Shown: positions 13,851 through 22,219, numbered from the stretch's first letter. The stretch is 23,092 bases of DNA from Desulfosporosinus sp. UBA5188 (GCA_002413075.1 DHWG01000127.1:622-23713); one strand, 5' to 3'. The notes: a model not told the origin generated them from the letters alone. Program-made: numbers and translations.

Positions 13851-16800
13851 CCCGGCGTGGAAAAAGGTCCTTGTCATCGGGTCTGGACCTATTGTGATTG
13901 GTCAAGCGGCTGAATTTGATTATGCCGGGACGCAAGCGTGCAAAGCCCTTCGTGAAGTGGGAATACAAGTGATCCTGGTTAACAGTAATCCAGCAACCAT
14001 CATGACGGATGTCAAAACAGCGGATATTACCTATATCGAACCTCTCTTGCCAGAGAGCTTAGAGGCGATTATCAGCAAAGAAAGACCGGATGCTCTGCTT
14101 CCCACACTCGGTGGTCAAACCGGGCTTAATTTAGCCATGGAACTCGTACGCAGCGGAGTTTTAAAGCGTTATGACGTGGACCTTATTGGCTGTGATGCTG
14201 AAACAATTTACAAAGCAGAAGATCGGGATGCCTTCAAAGAAACAATGCTGTTCCTAGGTGAACCCGTGGCAGAAAGCGAGATCGTGACGACCCTAGAAGA
14301 GGGAGAAAAATTCGCCTCAAAACAGGGATTTCCGTTAATAGTACGCCCCGCTTATACCCTAGGAGGGACCGGTGGTGGGATCGTTAAAAACGCCAAACAA
14401 CTGGAAGAGATTTTACAAAGAGGACTTCAGGCCAGCCCGATCGGGCAATGCCTCGTGGAGCGGAGTGTCGCTGGTTGGAAAGAAATTGAATATGAAGTGA
14501 TGCGTGATGCTGCGGATAACTGTATCACCATCTGCAACATGGAAAATATTGATCCGGTAGGAATCCATACAGGGGATAGTATTGTGGTAGCACCGTCCCA
14601 GACTCTGAGCGATGTAGAATATCAGATGTTACGGGCGTCCTCGTTAAAGATCATTCGAGCGTTGCAGGTCAACGGTGGGTGTAATGTCCAATTTGCCTTG
14701 AATCCGCTGAGCCGGGAATATGTTGTGATTGAAGTCAATCCTAGGGTAAGCCGCTCTAGTGCGCTCGCTTCGAAAGCAACGGGCTATCCCATTGCCAAAA
14801 TGGCGGCACTTTTATCGGTAGGATTTACCTTGCCAGAATTGACCAACCCGGTGACCGGCAATACCAGCGCTTGTTTTGAACCAGCCCTAGATTATGTCGT
14901 GGTTAAGTTTCCACGTTGGCCTTTTGATAAATTTCCGGCAGCAGATCATCGTCTAGGTACGCAAATGAAAGCCACCGGAGAAGTGATGGCCATGGAGAGG
15001 ACTTTGGAAGGTGCCTTGTTGAAAGCGACGCGATCATTGGAAATTGGGACAGTGGGTCTGCGAATTGATGACTCCGGTCGTTGGACGGAGATAGAAATAG
15101 AAGATAAGCTTTCTCGAGCGGATCATGAGCGTTTATTTGCCATGGCAGAAGCCTTTCGACGGGATTGGACCATCGGTGAAGTACAAATACTGACACAAAT
15201 AGACCCCTTCTATTTGCATAAAATTAGAGACCTCGTTTTACTTGAACAGCGGTTGCAAAGTGAGTCGTTAACGACAGAGCTATTGCATTTTGCCAAAGTC
15301 CAGGGATTCTCAGACCTAGCGATTGCCAAACTTACGGGGTGCTCGGAAGAAGCCGTTCGTTCCATGCGACAGGCGGCTCAAATTATTCCAGTCTATAAGA
15401 CGGTTGATACGTGTGCCGCAGAGTTTGCGTCAGCAACCCCTTATTACTACTCCTGTTATGAAGAAGAAGATGAAGTATCCATAAGCTCAGGCCCCAAAGT
15501 GGTCGTTTTAGGCTCAGGACCAATCCGGATCGGCCAAGGGATTGAATTTGATTATTGCTCCGTCCATGCCCTTTCAGCTTTGCAAGAAATGGGCGTGGAA
15601 GCGATCATGATCAACAATAATCCAGAAACAGTCTCGACGGATTTTGATACCGCGGACAAACTATATTTTGAGCCACTGACATTTGAAGATGTGCTTCATG
15701 TTTTAGATAAGGAAAAACCAGAGGGTGTTATGGTTCAATTTGGGGGACAGACGCCCATTAATTTGGCAGCCCGACTAAACCAAGCCGGAATTAAAGTCTT
15801 AGGAACACAGGTTGACGCCATTGATATGGCCGAGGATCGAGAACGTTTTGCCGAGCTTTTAAGCCAATTAGGAATTCCTCAATCCGAGGGGAGAAGTGTT
15901 ACTTCGGTCGATCAAGCCCAAGGAATTGCAGAGGAACTCGGATTTCCTGTCATCGTTCGCCCTTCCTACGTCATCGGAGGGCGCGCTATGCAGGTGGTGG
16001 GCAATCTCGATGAACTCGAGGACTATTTAAAGCGGGCCATCCATTTATCTTCCGAACACCCAATTTTGGTGGATCGATACTTGGAAGGAAAAGAAGTTGA
16101 GATTGATGCGGTCTCAGACGGAGAAACCACGGTGATTGCCGGTATTATGGAGCATATCGAGCGTGCTGGTGTCCACTCTGGGGATAGTTTGGCGGTCTAT
16201 CCACCCCAAAGCTTATCGCCTGCTGAAATTGATCAGATTCAGGATTTCACATGCCGCCTTGCCAAAGGAATCGGGATCATCGGGTTGATAAATATTCAAT
16301 TCGTCGTGGTTCGAGGCAAAGTGTATGTGCTCGAAGTGAACCCCAGAGCCAGCCGTACGGTACCAATTCTTTCTAAAGTTACGGGCATCCCCTTAGTCAA
16401 CTTAGCCGTTCAAGTTTCCCTCGGCAAAAAGTTAAAGGATTTGGGCTATGCCCATGGTCTTGCCCCAGAAGCATCGTTCGTCGTCGTTAAAGCTCCGGTC
16501 TTCTCCTTTGAAAAGTTGACCAAAGTCGAAACGTCACTGGGCCCGGAAATGAAATCAACGGGTGAGGTCTTAGGGATGGATACTCAATTTGGACATGCTT
16601 TAGCGAAAGCCTTTGCAGCCTCTCATATTCCACTTCCCAAAGATGGCAACATTTTGGTCTCTGTGGCGGAAAAGGATCGTCCAGAAGCAATCACCTTGGC
16701 TTGGCAATTGGCTCAACTTGGCTTCGGCGTTAAAGGAACAGGCGATACAGCCAAAGTTCTTGCCTTGTGTGGGGTAGAGGTCGAAGCGGTTAGTGAATCC

Positions 16801-17034
16801 AGTGAGGCCCTTCGAGAAGCCATTCGACAACGCGAATTTTCCTTTATCCTCAGTACTCCGACCAAAGGAACACCGGAGAGAACGGGTTATTTGTTGAGGC
16901 GCTTAGCCGCTGAACATGGCGTGCCTTGCTTCACATCGATGGATACTGGGAAAGCAGTGGTTCGAGCGCTACAAGAGATGAGAAGCAACACGATGCCTCA
17001 GGTCTTGTCGTTGCAGGAGTATCTGGCGAGATAA
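13840..17034 (+). CDS. carB: Carbamoyl-phosphate synthase large subunit
   Basis: CarB makes carbamoyl phosphate from bicarbonate, ammonia and two ATP. It is full length (1064 aa) with the usual internal duplication. The first ATP-grasp half has GSGPIVIGQAAEFDYAG, RPAYTLGGTGGG and IEVNPRVSRSSALASKATGYPIAK. The second half starts near residue 550 with GSGPIRIGQGIEFDYC and has RPSYVIGGRAMQ and LEVNPRASRTVPILSKVTGIP. The oligomerisation domain lies between them, and the C-terminal MGS-like allosteric domain covers about residues 930-1064. GGAGG in the end of carA serves as ribosome-binding site. It is the last gene of the first arg transcript, with a strong terminator 35 bases downstream. No frameshift or lost motif was seen. 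Confidence 0.97.
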   Translation: MPLNPAWKKVLVIGSGPIVIGQAAEFDYAGTQACKALREVGIQVILVNSNPATIMTDVKTADITYIEPLLPESLEAIISKERPDALLPTLGGQTGLNLAMELVRSGVLKRYDVDLIGCDAETIYKAEDRDAFKETMLFLGEPVAESEIVTTLEEGEKFASKQGFPLIVRPAYTLGGTGGGIVKNAKQLEEILQRGLQASPIGQCLVERSVAGWKEIEYEVMRDAADNCITICNMENIDPVGIHTGDSIVVAPSQTLSDVEYQMLRASSLKIIRALQVNGGCNVQFALNPLSREYVVIEVNPRVSRSSALASKATGYPIAKMAALLSVGFTLPELTNPVTGNTSACFEPALDYVVVKFPRWPFDKFPAADHRLGTQMKATGEVMAMERTLEGALLKATRSLEIGTVGLRIDDSGRWTEIEIEDKLSRADHERLFAMAEAFRRDWTIGEVQILTQIDPFYLHKIRDLVLLEQRLQSESLTTELLHFAKVQGFSDLAIAKLTGCSEEAVRSMRQAAQIIPVYKTVDTCAAEFASATPYYYSCYEEEDEVSISSGPKVVVLGSGPIRIGQGIEFDYCSVHALSALQEMGVEAIMINNNPETVSTDFDTADKLYFEPLTFEDVLHVLDKEKPEGVMVQFGGQTPINLAARLNQAGIKVLGTQVDAIDMAEDRERFAELLSQLGIPQSEGRSVTSVDQAQGIAEELGFPVIVRPSYVIGGRAMQVVGNLDELEDYLKRAIHLSSEHPILVDRYLEGKEVEIDAVSDGETTVIAGIMEHIERAGVHSGDSLAVYPPQSLSPAEIDQIQDFTCRLAKGIGIIGLINIQFVVVRGKVYVLEVNPRASRTVPILSKVTGIPLVNLAVQVSLGKKLKDLGYAHGLAPEASFVVVKAPVFSFEKLTKVETSLGPEMKSTGEVLGMDTQFGHALAKAFAASHIPLPKDGNILVSVAEKDRPEAITLAWQLAQLGFGVKGTGDTAKVLALCGVEVEAVSESSEALREAIRQREFSFILSTPTKGTPERTGYLLRRLAAEHGVPCFTSMDTGKAVVRALQEMRSNTMPQVLSLQEYLAR

Positions 17035-17068
17035 CATCAGTTTGTTAGCTCGTCCATTAGTGACCAAG

Positions 17069-17112
17069 AAAAAACTCCTGCTGGACGATGATTCGTCGAG
17101 CAGGAGTTTTTT
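17069..17112. terminator. Bidirectional terminator between carB and the converging gene
   Basis: A 14-bp arm pair (AAAAAACTCCTGCT with AGCAGGAGTTTTTT), one G/G mismatch, then a further 5 bp (GACGA/TCGTC) close a TGAT loop. A-runs on the left and T-runs on the right give a U-tract in both directions. It can end carB on the plus strand and the unknown gene on the minus strand. Confidence 0.9.
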
Positions 17113-17172
17113 GATGATAGAACAATTACTAGAGTCTTGAAAGGTGTACTTTCAGGTTCTGCCAAGCATGAA

Positions 17173-17769
17173 TTAAATCCAGTTATTAAAACCATCCTTG
17201 TTTTCAATAATCTTTTCAGCGATCTTATCCCCAACATAACAGAAGTAATCTTCAACGTCTTCATTACAGAAATTATTATGACCTTCTATGAACTTACCAC
17301 TCTCAACCACTCGGCGAAGTAGAGGAATCCTATTAGTTTGGCTCATATCGAAGTTCTCAATGGAGCCTTCAAATTCTTCTTTCAGCCTAGCCGTGCTCCA
17401 ATACTTAGGCCCTTTTAAAGGCTGTAGCTCGTAGACACGCCTCATAAATTCATAGGGGAATGCACCAAAAGTAACAATAATTTTGGGTTTGTGTTCAAGA
17501 ACGAGTTCCCTGAACGCCTCTATTTCTGCTTCGACATCAGCTCCCCACCAATTTAATGTATTAGCAACCATTCCAATTTCTCTCACAACATTCCTAATAT
17601 ATATATGAGTAGTATCTATTCTTCGATGTATTTGCCTATAAACTTTGTCCTGTATCTCAGCTAATACAGGTGTCCATATGTAATAGCGAACAGCAGGATG
17701 TTTTGGGTTAACTAATAGCCAGATGGGATAACTTCGGTCTCCCGACTCCCTTGCCATTATCTCTTCCAT
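17173..17769 (-). CDS. Protein of unknown function (198 aa), possible uracil-DNA-glycosylase-like fold
   Basis: This is a soluble protein with no signal peptide or membrane segment. Landmarks are YPIWLLVNPKHPAVR (about residues 14-28), an alternating strand/helix part with KPKIIVTFGAFPYEFMRRVYE (about 93-113), and a C-terminal LLRRVVESGKFIEGHNNFCNED with a GHN motif before YFCYVGDKIAEKI. The central beta-strand-Gly-Ala-helix and a late His loosely recall uracil-DNA-glycosylase superfamily proteins. The family's diagnostic motifs are not clear, so this is only a suggestion. On the minus strand AGAGGA lies 9 bases before the ATG at 17769. A second ATG four codons on is possible. It converges on carB and shares its terminator. 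It is not part of arginine synthesis. Confidence 0.7.
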   Translation of the reverse strand: MEEIMARESGDRSYPIWLLVNPKHPAVRYYIWTPVLAEIQDKVYRQIHRRIDTTHIYIRNVVREIGMVANTLNWWGADVEAEIEAFRELVLEHKPKIIVTFGAFPYEFMRRVYELQPLKGPKYWSTARLKEEFEGSIENFDMSQTNRIPLLRRVVESGKFIEGHNNFCNEDVEDYFCYVGDKIAEKIIENKDGFNNWI

Positions 17770-18155
17770 TTTCTCAATCCTCTCATCTTCTATAGGTCGT
17801 TTTTCACCTTAATCCATGTGTTAAACGGACGGCACAGAGATTGTGACTTGGGAGTTAATGCGGACAGCGCCTAATCTTCGCAGACTACATTTTAGGAGAT
17901 ATGTTTGGGGTCATCAATACTGAAACGTTCTTGAGTCCGAAATTAGTTCCTTGAAGGGTCATTCGGGAACACAGACTCGGCTAAAGTCTCACTATGGTAA
18001 AGTTGCAAATGTCTAAATGGATTGAAAATAAAAAGACAGCTCTCGCTATCCATGATGCACAACTAATCATAAATTTGACTATCTAAGAAGTCCTTAGCGT
18101 ATTGAGCATATAAAGCAGTCTTATTTCAAGTGCATTTTTCATCAACGTCCGTTGT

Positions 18156-18175
18156 TTAACAATAATTAACAATAA
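18156..18175 (+). repeat. Two tandem copies of TTAACAATAA
   Basis: A perfect 10-base unit is duplicated head to tail in the AT-rich spacer. The function is unknown. Confidence 0.7.
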
Positions 18176-18268
18176 TGCATGAAGATTTTTGTCAAGTATA
18201 TCAATGAGTTATAGAGGTGTCAACAAATAATACCTATAGAGGATGGCATATGGGTTGTGGCTGAGTTG

Positions 18269-18298
18269 TTATAACTAAGGACTAGCTATTAGTTATAA
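18269..18298. repeat. Perfect 10-bp inverted repeat
   Basis: TTATAACTAA (18269-18278) and TTAGTTATAA (18289-18298) flank a 10-base loop. No T-run follows on the plus strand. The size and symmetry would suit a dimeric regulator's operator, about 280 bases upstream of the sigma-4-like gene, but no such role is shown. Confidence 0.6.
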
Positions 18299-18580
18299 TC
18301 TCTTCACATATTAACCATATAAACTTCACAAAATGGTCACAGGTGTATATTATCATAATTGTGAAACAGCTCACACACGGCAAGGGATGTTAGTAGGTAC
18401 CCGTTGCAATTGCATCTAAGGCAATCGTGGCAAGGACCATATTATCCATAAGGACCAGGAAACTGGTAATAAAGGTAACTTGATGATACTAACAAATTCG
18501 ATGATGAATCGTCTAAGGCTTTAAGCGTATAACAGCTTGTAATATAAGTAGTTAGTAAACTTGAAGGGGAGTTGAGACTG

Positions 18581-19651
18581 TTGAAAAATAGCCTCTTAGT
18601 TCTCAGCGCAGGCGTAATTATTAAACATAGCCTAATCTGGAAATGCAAATATATTTACCATCTTTGCTTTATTCTGTGGAATAAAAATTCTGAAATGAAC
18701 GAAAATCAAATAGAAAATTCATTGGCGAAAGAAAAAATAGTGGCAACGTCCTTGGCGAAAAAAGTTCTAGGTGGTGAGATGTGCGAGTATCACGTTAATA
18801 ATCCAGAAAAAACATCGGCACTTATTAGATTGTTTAGGTATTCGTTAGCTGCATTTAATAGAGAAAATGACATAGATGATGACTATGGACGCAGGCTGCT
18901 AGAAACAGCGCAGGTCATTGGAGAAGATATGGTTATGCTATGTCTAAACAATCCAAAATTTATTTACGAGGTTATAGATATAAATACACAGACAACATTA
19001 GACTTAAATAAGACGGAAAGATTTGCGGAAGATATTAAAAGAATATGTGCTAAAATCCCGTGTTGTAATTGTAATGCCAGAATTACATGGCTGTGTAAAA
19101 GCTTTTTAGGTGAACTGAATGAAATGCAGAGTATCTTTGAAAAACAAAAGATTATTTTCGTTAAAGATTTCTATAAAATTAATCCGCAAGGCTGGAGTTA
19201 TGAAATCTTAAATGAGTTTAAGTTATTGGGTAATTATTTAAAGTATGACTTGATGCTTGCTGTTGAAGAATCTGTAGCTGCTATTGTTAATTGCAAAGAT
19301 CTTTCAAGGATGGTTTGCGAAAAACGTTCAAAGGATGTTATTTCTAGCCGATCATCTGGTCAAACATTAGAAGAGATAGGGAACAGATTTGGTGTTACCA
19401 AAGAGCGAGTCAGGCAAATTGAAATCACAGCTCAAGCACCTTTTAAAATTAAAGATAATCGTTATAACTTTCTATATATATTTGCAGCGTTTGCGCCTAA
19501 AGACGGCATAGTCTATGTGGAGCAACTGATGGAGGCACTTGGTGAGCTTACCAACGTTTTTGTCTATTTGGTTATTAGTAACTCGGAGGGAAAGCAATTT
19601 TTGCATTCTCGGAAATTAAATGCTTTCTTTGTTGGTAATTATGTGGTCTGA
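18581..19651 (+). CDS. Protein with sigma-region-4-like helix-turn-helix, possibly C-terminally shortened
   Basis: The body is mainly helical and AT-rich in codon use. One clear motif lies at about residues 259-281: SGQTLEEIGNRFGVTKERVR followed by QIE, the DNA-binding helix-turn-helix of sigma-70 region 4. No region 2 core-binding segment is visible, so it is probably not a working sigma factor. A cysteine cluster (CCNCNA, then C about nine residues on, about residues 161-172) could bind metal. The start is uncertain. TTG 18581 has AGGGGAG 9 bases upstream. TTG 18572 is too close to that site, and ATG 18695 would drop an unusual hydrophobic N terminus. Proteins with this motif are often longer beyond the helix-turn-helix. 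A hairpin follows 80 bases after the stop. Confidence 0.7.
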   Translation: MKNSLLVLSAGVIIKHSLIWKCKYIYHLCFILWNKNSEMNENQIENSLAKEKIVATSLAKKVLGGEMCEYHVNNPEKTSALIRLFRYSLAAFNRENDIDDDYGRRLLETAQVIGEDMVMLCLNNPKFIYEVIDINTQTTLDLNKTERFAEDIKRICAKIPCCNCNARITWLCKSFLGELNEMQSIFEKQKIIFVKDFYKINPQGWSYEILNEFKLLGNYLKYDLMLAVEESVAAIVNCKDLSRMVCEKRSKDVISSRSSGQTLEEIGNRFGVTKERVRQIEITAQAPFKIKDNRYNFLYIFAAFAPKDGIVYVEQLMEALGELTNVFVYLVISNSEGKQFLHSRKLNAFFVGNYVV

Positions 19652-19733
19652 GCTAAGGGGATGTTTTGTTTGCCATGCGGTAATAAAGATGATACCTTGA
19701 ATATACGAGATAAAATGGCCAGTGTAGCCTAGG

Positions 19734-19765
19734 GAACGACTCGCGAATTCATTCGTGAGTCGTTC
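19734..19765 (+). terminator. Long hairpin, probable terminator
   Basis: GAACGACTCGCGAAT and ATTCGTGAGTCGTTC form a 15-bp stem with one G-T pair around a very small loop. Only TTAT follows, so the T-run is weak. It separates the sigma-4-like gene from the argF promoter. Confidence 0.6.
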
Positions 19766-19828
19766 TTATCGGAAGAAGGATCATCGAAAAAGTTAAGCAG
19801 AGATGATTAATGGAGGGATGAACTTTGC

Positions 19829-19856
19829 TGAGTCATAAAACGGTGAGTCATAAAAC
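19829..19856 (+). repeat. Two direct copies of TGAGTCATAAAAC upstream of argF
   Basis: The perfect 13-base copies begin 15 bases apart, just upstream of the argF operators. They also fall in a 25-codon frame (19825-19902, TTG start, GGAGGG upstream) where they encode SHKT twice. That frame ends before the predicted argF transcription start. Confidence 0.6.
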
Positions 19857-19878
19857 AAGTGAATCGTATCGATTAACC

Positions 19879-19916
19879 ATTGCATTAATATACATAAAAT
19901 AGTATAATAATACACA
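19879..19916. promoter_or_regulatory. Tandem ARG-box-like operators at argF
   Basis: TGCATTAATATACA (19881-19894) and AGTATAATAATACA (19901-19914) each keep most of the TGNAT-N4-ATNCA symmetry. Their centres are 20 bases apart. They cover the -35 and -10 exactly as at argC, implying the same ArgR/AhrC-type repressor. Confidence 0.7.
19880..19908 (+). promoter_or_regulatory. Sigma-A promoter of argFG(H)
   Basis: TTGCAT (19880-19885) and a perfect TATAAT (19903-19908) are 17 bases apart, giving a leader of only about 20 bases before argF's ATG. It has the same layout as the argC promoter. Confidence 0.8.
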
Positions 19917-19935
19917 TTGAAGGGGTGAGTGACCG

Positions 19936-20883
19936 ATGAAAACAGTAGACTATTCAATTTTTCAAGGACGAGACTTTATTTCACTGCACGATTTTACTCA
20001 AGATGAGTTAAGCTGCATCTTAGATGTCGCGAATAAACTTAAACATGAGCAAAAAACCGGACGTCCGCACACGGCTCTTCAAGGCAAAACCTTGGGGATG
20101 ATTTTCACGAAGTCTTCAACACGGACCAGAGTGTCCTTTGAAGTAGGTATGTACCAACTAGGAGGGCATGCGCTCTTCCTGAGTGGTCGAGATATTCAAC
20201 TGGGGAGAGGAGAAACGATCGCTGATACGGCACGTGTTCTTTCCCGAATGGTGGACGGCATCATGATTCGTACCTTTAGCCATCAAGAGGTCTTGGATTT
20301 GGCTGAATTTGCCACGATTCCGATTATCAACGGACTCACTGACCTGTTACATCCGTGTCAGGTGCTTGCCGATCTGATGACGATACAAGAGCATAAAGGT
20401 CACCTAGCTGGCTTGAAGCTTGCCTACATTGGAGATGGGAATAACATGGCTCATTCCCTGATGTTTGGAGGAGCCAAGATGGGATTACATGTTGTTATTG
20501 CTTCTCCTCCTGGTTATAAGCCAGATCCTGTGATGGTGGCTTTGGCTCAGGCAGATGCCAAAGCGAACGGCGGATGTGTTGAAGTCATCGATGATCCTTT
20601 AGAAGCCGTCAGAGGCGCTGATGTGCTTTACACGGATGTTTGGGCAAGTATGGGGCAAGAAGAAGAGGCGAACGTGCGTAAGGCCGCCTTTGAAGGCTAT
20701 CAGATTAATTCAGATTCGCTGAAACGTGCGAATCAATCGGCCATTGTATTGCATTGCCTTCCAGCGCATCGTGGGGAGGAAATTACAGAGGATGTTATTG
20801 AGGGGCCTCAGTCAGTCGTTTTTGATGAAGCAGAAAACCGTTTGCACGCTCAAAAGGCTATTATGGCGTTAGTCATAAAATAA
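19936..20883 (+). CDS. argF: Ornithine carbamoyltransferase
   Basis: ArgF joins ornithine and carbamoyl phosphate to give citrulline. The carbamoyl-phosphate site SSTRTRVSFE and HPCQVLADLMT are present. So are the ornithine-binding signatures DVWASMGQEEE and HCLPAHRGEEIT, where HCLP contains the catalytic Cys. The length of 315 aa is normal and the motifs favour the anabolic enzyme. GAAGGGG lies about 10 bases before the ATG. It heads a second arginine transcript with its own ARG-box-controlled promoter. argG follows after 69 bases with no terminator, so they are probably co-transcribed. Confidence 0.96.
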   Translation: MKTVDYSIFQGRDFISLHDFTQDELSCILDVANKLKHEQKTGRPHTALQGKTLGMIFTKSSTRTRVSFEVGMYQLGGHALFLSGRDIQLGRGETIADTARVLSRMVDGIMIRTFSHQEVLDLAEFATIPIINGLTDLLHPCQVLADLMTIQEHKGHLAGLKLAYIGDGNNMAHSLMFGGAKMGLHVVIASPPGYKPDPVMVALAQADAKANGGCVEVIDDPLEAVRGADVLYTDVWASMGQEEEANVRKAAFEGYQINSDSLKRANQSAIVLHCLPAHRGEEITEDVIEGPQSVVFDEAENRLHAQKAIMALVIK

Positions 20884-20898
20884 ACAAACAGGTTTCGA

Positions 20899-20911
20899 TG
20901 TATACTATACA
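20899..20911. promoter_or_regulatory. Perfect 13-base palindrome between argF and argG
   Basis: TGTATACTATACA has half-sites TGTATA and TATACA about a central C. The half-sites match those of an ARG box, but the spacer is three bases instead of four. It may be a decayed or variant operator. No matching -35 was found to pair with the internal TATACT. Confidence 0.35.
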
Positions 20912-20952
20912 CAACACTTTGACACGAAATTGGGAAAAAGAGGGAGATAGAC

Positions 20953-22161
20953 ATGAAGAAAGTTGTATTAGCCTATTCCGGTGGATTGGACACTTCCATC
21001 ATTATTCCATGGCTTAAAGAAACGTACGGGTATGAAGTGATTGCCATGGCGGCAGATCTTGGACAGGGAGAAGAGTTGGCGCCGCTTCAGGAAAAGGCGA
21101 TTAAAAGTGGTGCCAGTAAACTGTATATTGAAGATCTGAGAGAGGAATTTCTCACAGAATTTATCTTTCCCACGTTAAAAGCTGGAGCAGTCTATGAAGG
21201 CAACTATCTCTTGGGGACTTCGTTTGCTCGACCTCTGATAGCTCGTCGTTTAGTGGAAATCGCTGAGAAAGAAGGAGCCGTGGCGATTGCTCATGGCGCA
21301 ACGGGTAAAGGAAATGATCAAGTGCGTTTCGAACTCAGTGTTAAAGCACTTAATCCAGACTTAGAGATCATTGCTCCCTGGAGGATTTGGGATCTCAAGT
21401 CTAGGGATGATTGCATCGACTATGCGGAAAAACGTGGAATTGAAGTTCCAGTCACCAAAGATCGGCCCTATAGTATGGATCGTAACCTGTGGCATCTGAG
21501 TCATGAGGGCGGAGACTTAGAAGATCCTTGGAATGAACCCAAACGTGACCTGTATCTACTGGGCGTTTCTCCAGAAGATGCGCCGGATGAAGCGACTTAC
21601 CTCGAACTAGGGTTTGAACAAGGAATCCCCACTTCAATTAATGGTAAGAAAATGGCACCCGTCGCTTTATTGGAAACCCTTAATGAAATGGGTGGAAAAA
21701 ACGGCGTCGGAATTGTGGATATGGTTGAAAACCGCCTTGTAGGGATGAAATCGCGTGGCGTTTATGAGACTCCTGGTGGAACCATCATGTATATGGCACA
21801 CCAAGCTTTGGAACATCTCACACTTGATCGTCTCACACTCCATTATAAAGAACAGTTAGCCTTAAAGTATGCTGAAATTGTCTATGACGGAGTGTGGTAT
21901 TCTCCCCTTCGTGAGGCAATTGATGCCTTTGTCAATGTGACCCAGAAAAACGTCACAGGCACAGTACGCGTGAAATTATACAAAGGAAATTGTACGGCAG
22001 CGGGGGTTAAATCTCCCTACTCCCTCTATAATGAAGCGTATGCAACGTTTGGCGAAGACGGCGTGTACGATCAAAAGGATGCCGGCGGATTTATTAACCT
22101 CTTTGGCTTACCGTTAAAGGTTAGGGCATTAATGGAAAAGGAATCGGGATTGCGTAAGTAA
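20953..22161 (+). CDS. argG: Argininosuccinate synthase
   Basis: ArgG condenses citrulline and aspartate with ATP to form argininosuccinate. The N-terminal ATP-pyrophosphatase loop is SGGLDTS (residues 9-15). Further signatures are YEGNYLLGTSFARPLIA, AHGATGKGNDQVRFE and KDRPYSMDRNLWHLSHEGGDLEDP. The length of 402 aa is normal. AGAGGGAG precedes the ATG by about 8 bases. No lost motif or frame problem was seen. Hairpins downstream lie between it and argH. Confidence 0.97.
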   Translation: MKKVVLAYSGGLDTSIIIPWLKETYGYEVIAMAADLGQGEELAPLQEKAIKSGASKLYIEDLREEFLTEFIFPTLKAGAVYEGNYLLGTSFARPLIARRLVEIAEKEGAVAIAHGATGKGNDQVRFELSVKALNPDLEIIAPWRIWDLKSRDDCIDYAEKRGIEVPVTKDRPYSMDRNLWHLSHEGGDLEDPWNEPKRDLYLLGVSPEDAPDEATYLELGFEQGIPTSINGKKMAPVALLETLNEMGGKNGVGIVDMVENRLVGMKSRGVYETPGGTIMYMAHQALEHLTLDRLTLHYKEQLALKYAEIVYDGVWYSPLREAIDAFVNVTQKNVTGTVRVKLYKGNCTAAGVKSPYSLYNEAYATFGEDGVYDQKDAGGFINLFGLPLKVRALMEKESGLRK

Positions 22162-22191
22162 ACTTGTTCAGCTTTAGCTAAACCTCGAGAT

Positions 22192-22219
22192 TTCGGTGGG
22201 GGATTCTACCCCCACCGAA
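22192..22219. repeat. Perfect 11-bp palindromic hairpin downstream of argG
   Basis: TTCGGTGGGGG and CCCCCACCGAA close the loop ATTCTA. GAGAT precedes it and AAGTAG overlaps its end. There is no T-run, so it is not a standard terminator. It shares its design with the hairpin at 959-982. Confidence 0.6.

Larger units (their letters stand above)
17770..18580. other. AT-rich spacer without a convincing gene
   Basis: About 0.8 kb lies between the divergently placed unknown gene and the sigma-4-like gene. No frame with a start, ribosome-binding site and protein-like sequence was found. It contains a 10-base tandem duplication at 18156-18175 and a perfect inverted repeat at 18269-18298. A 68-codon minus-strand frame (18442-18648) overlaps the next gene's start and is rejected. 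Both flanking genes must be transcribed from promoters within this region, but I cannot place them reliably. Confidence 0.55.

Noticed and set aside
18442..18648. 68-codon minus-strand frame upstream of the sigma-4-like gene
   Set aside because: It overlaps the start of a better gene, has no ribosome-binding site, and the sequence is not protein-like.
19652..19735. Readthrough extension of the sigma-4-like protein past its TGA
   Set aside because: The frame continues only 26 codons to a TAG with no domain-like sequence, giving no evidence for recoding.
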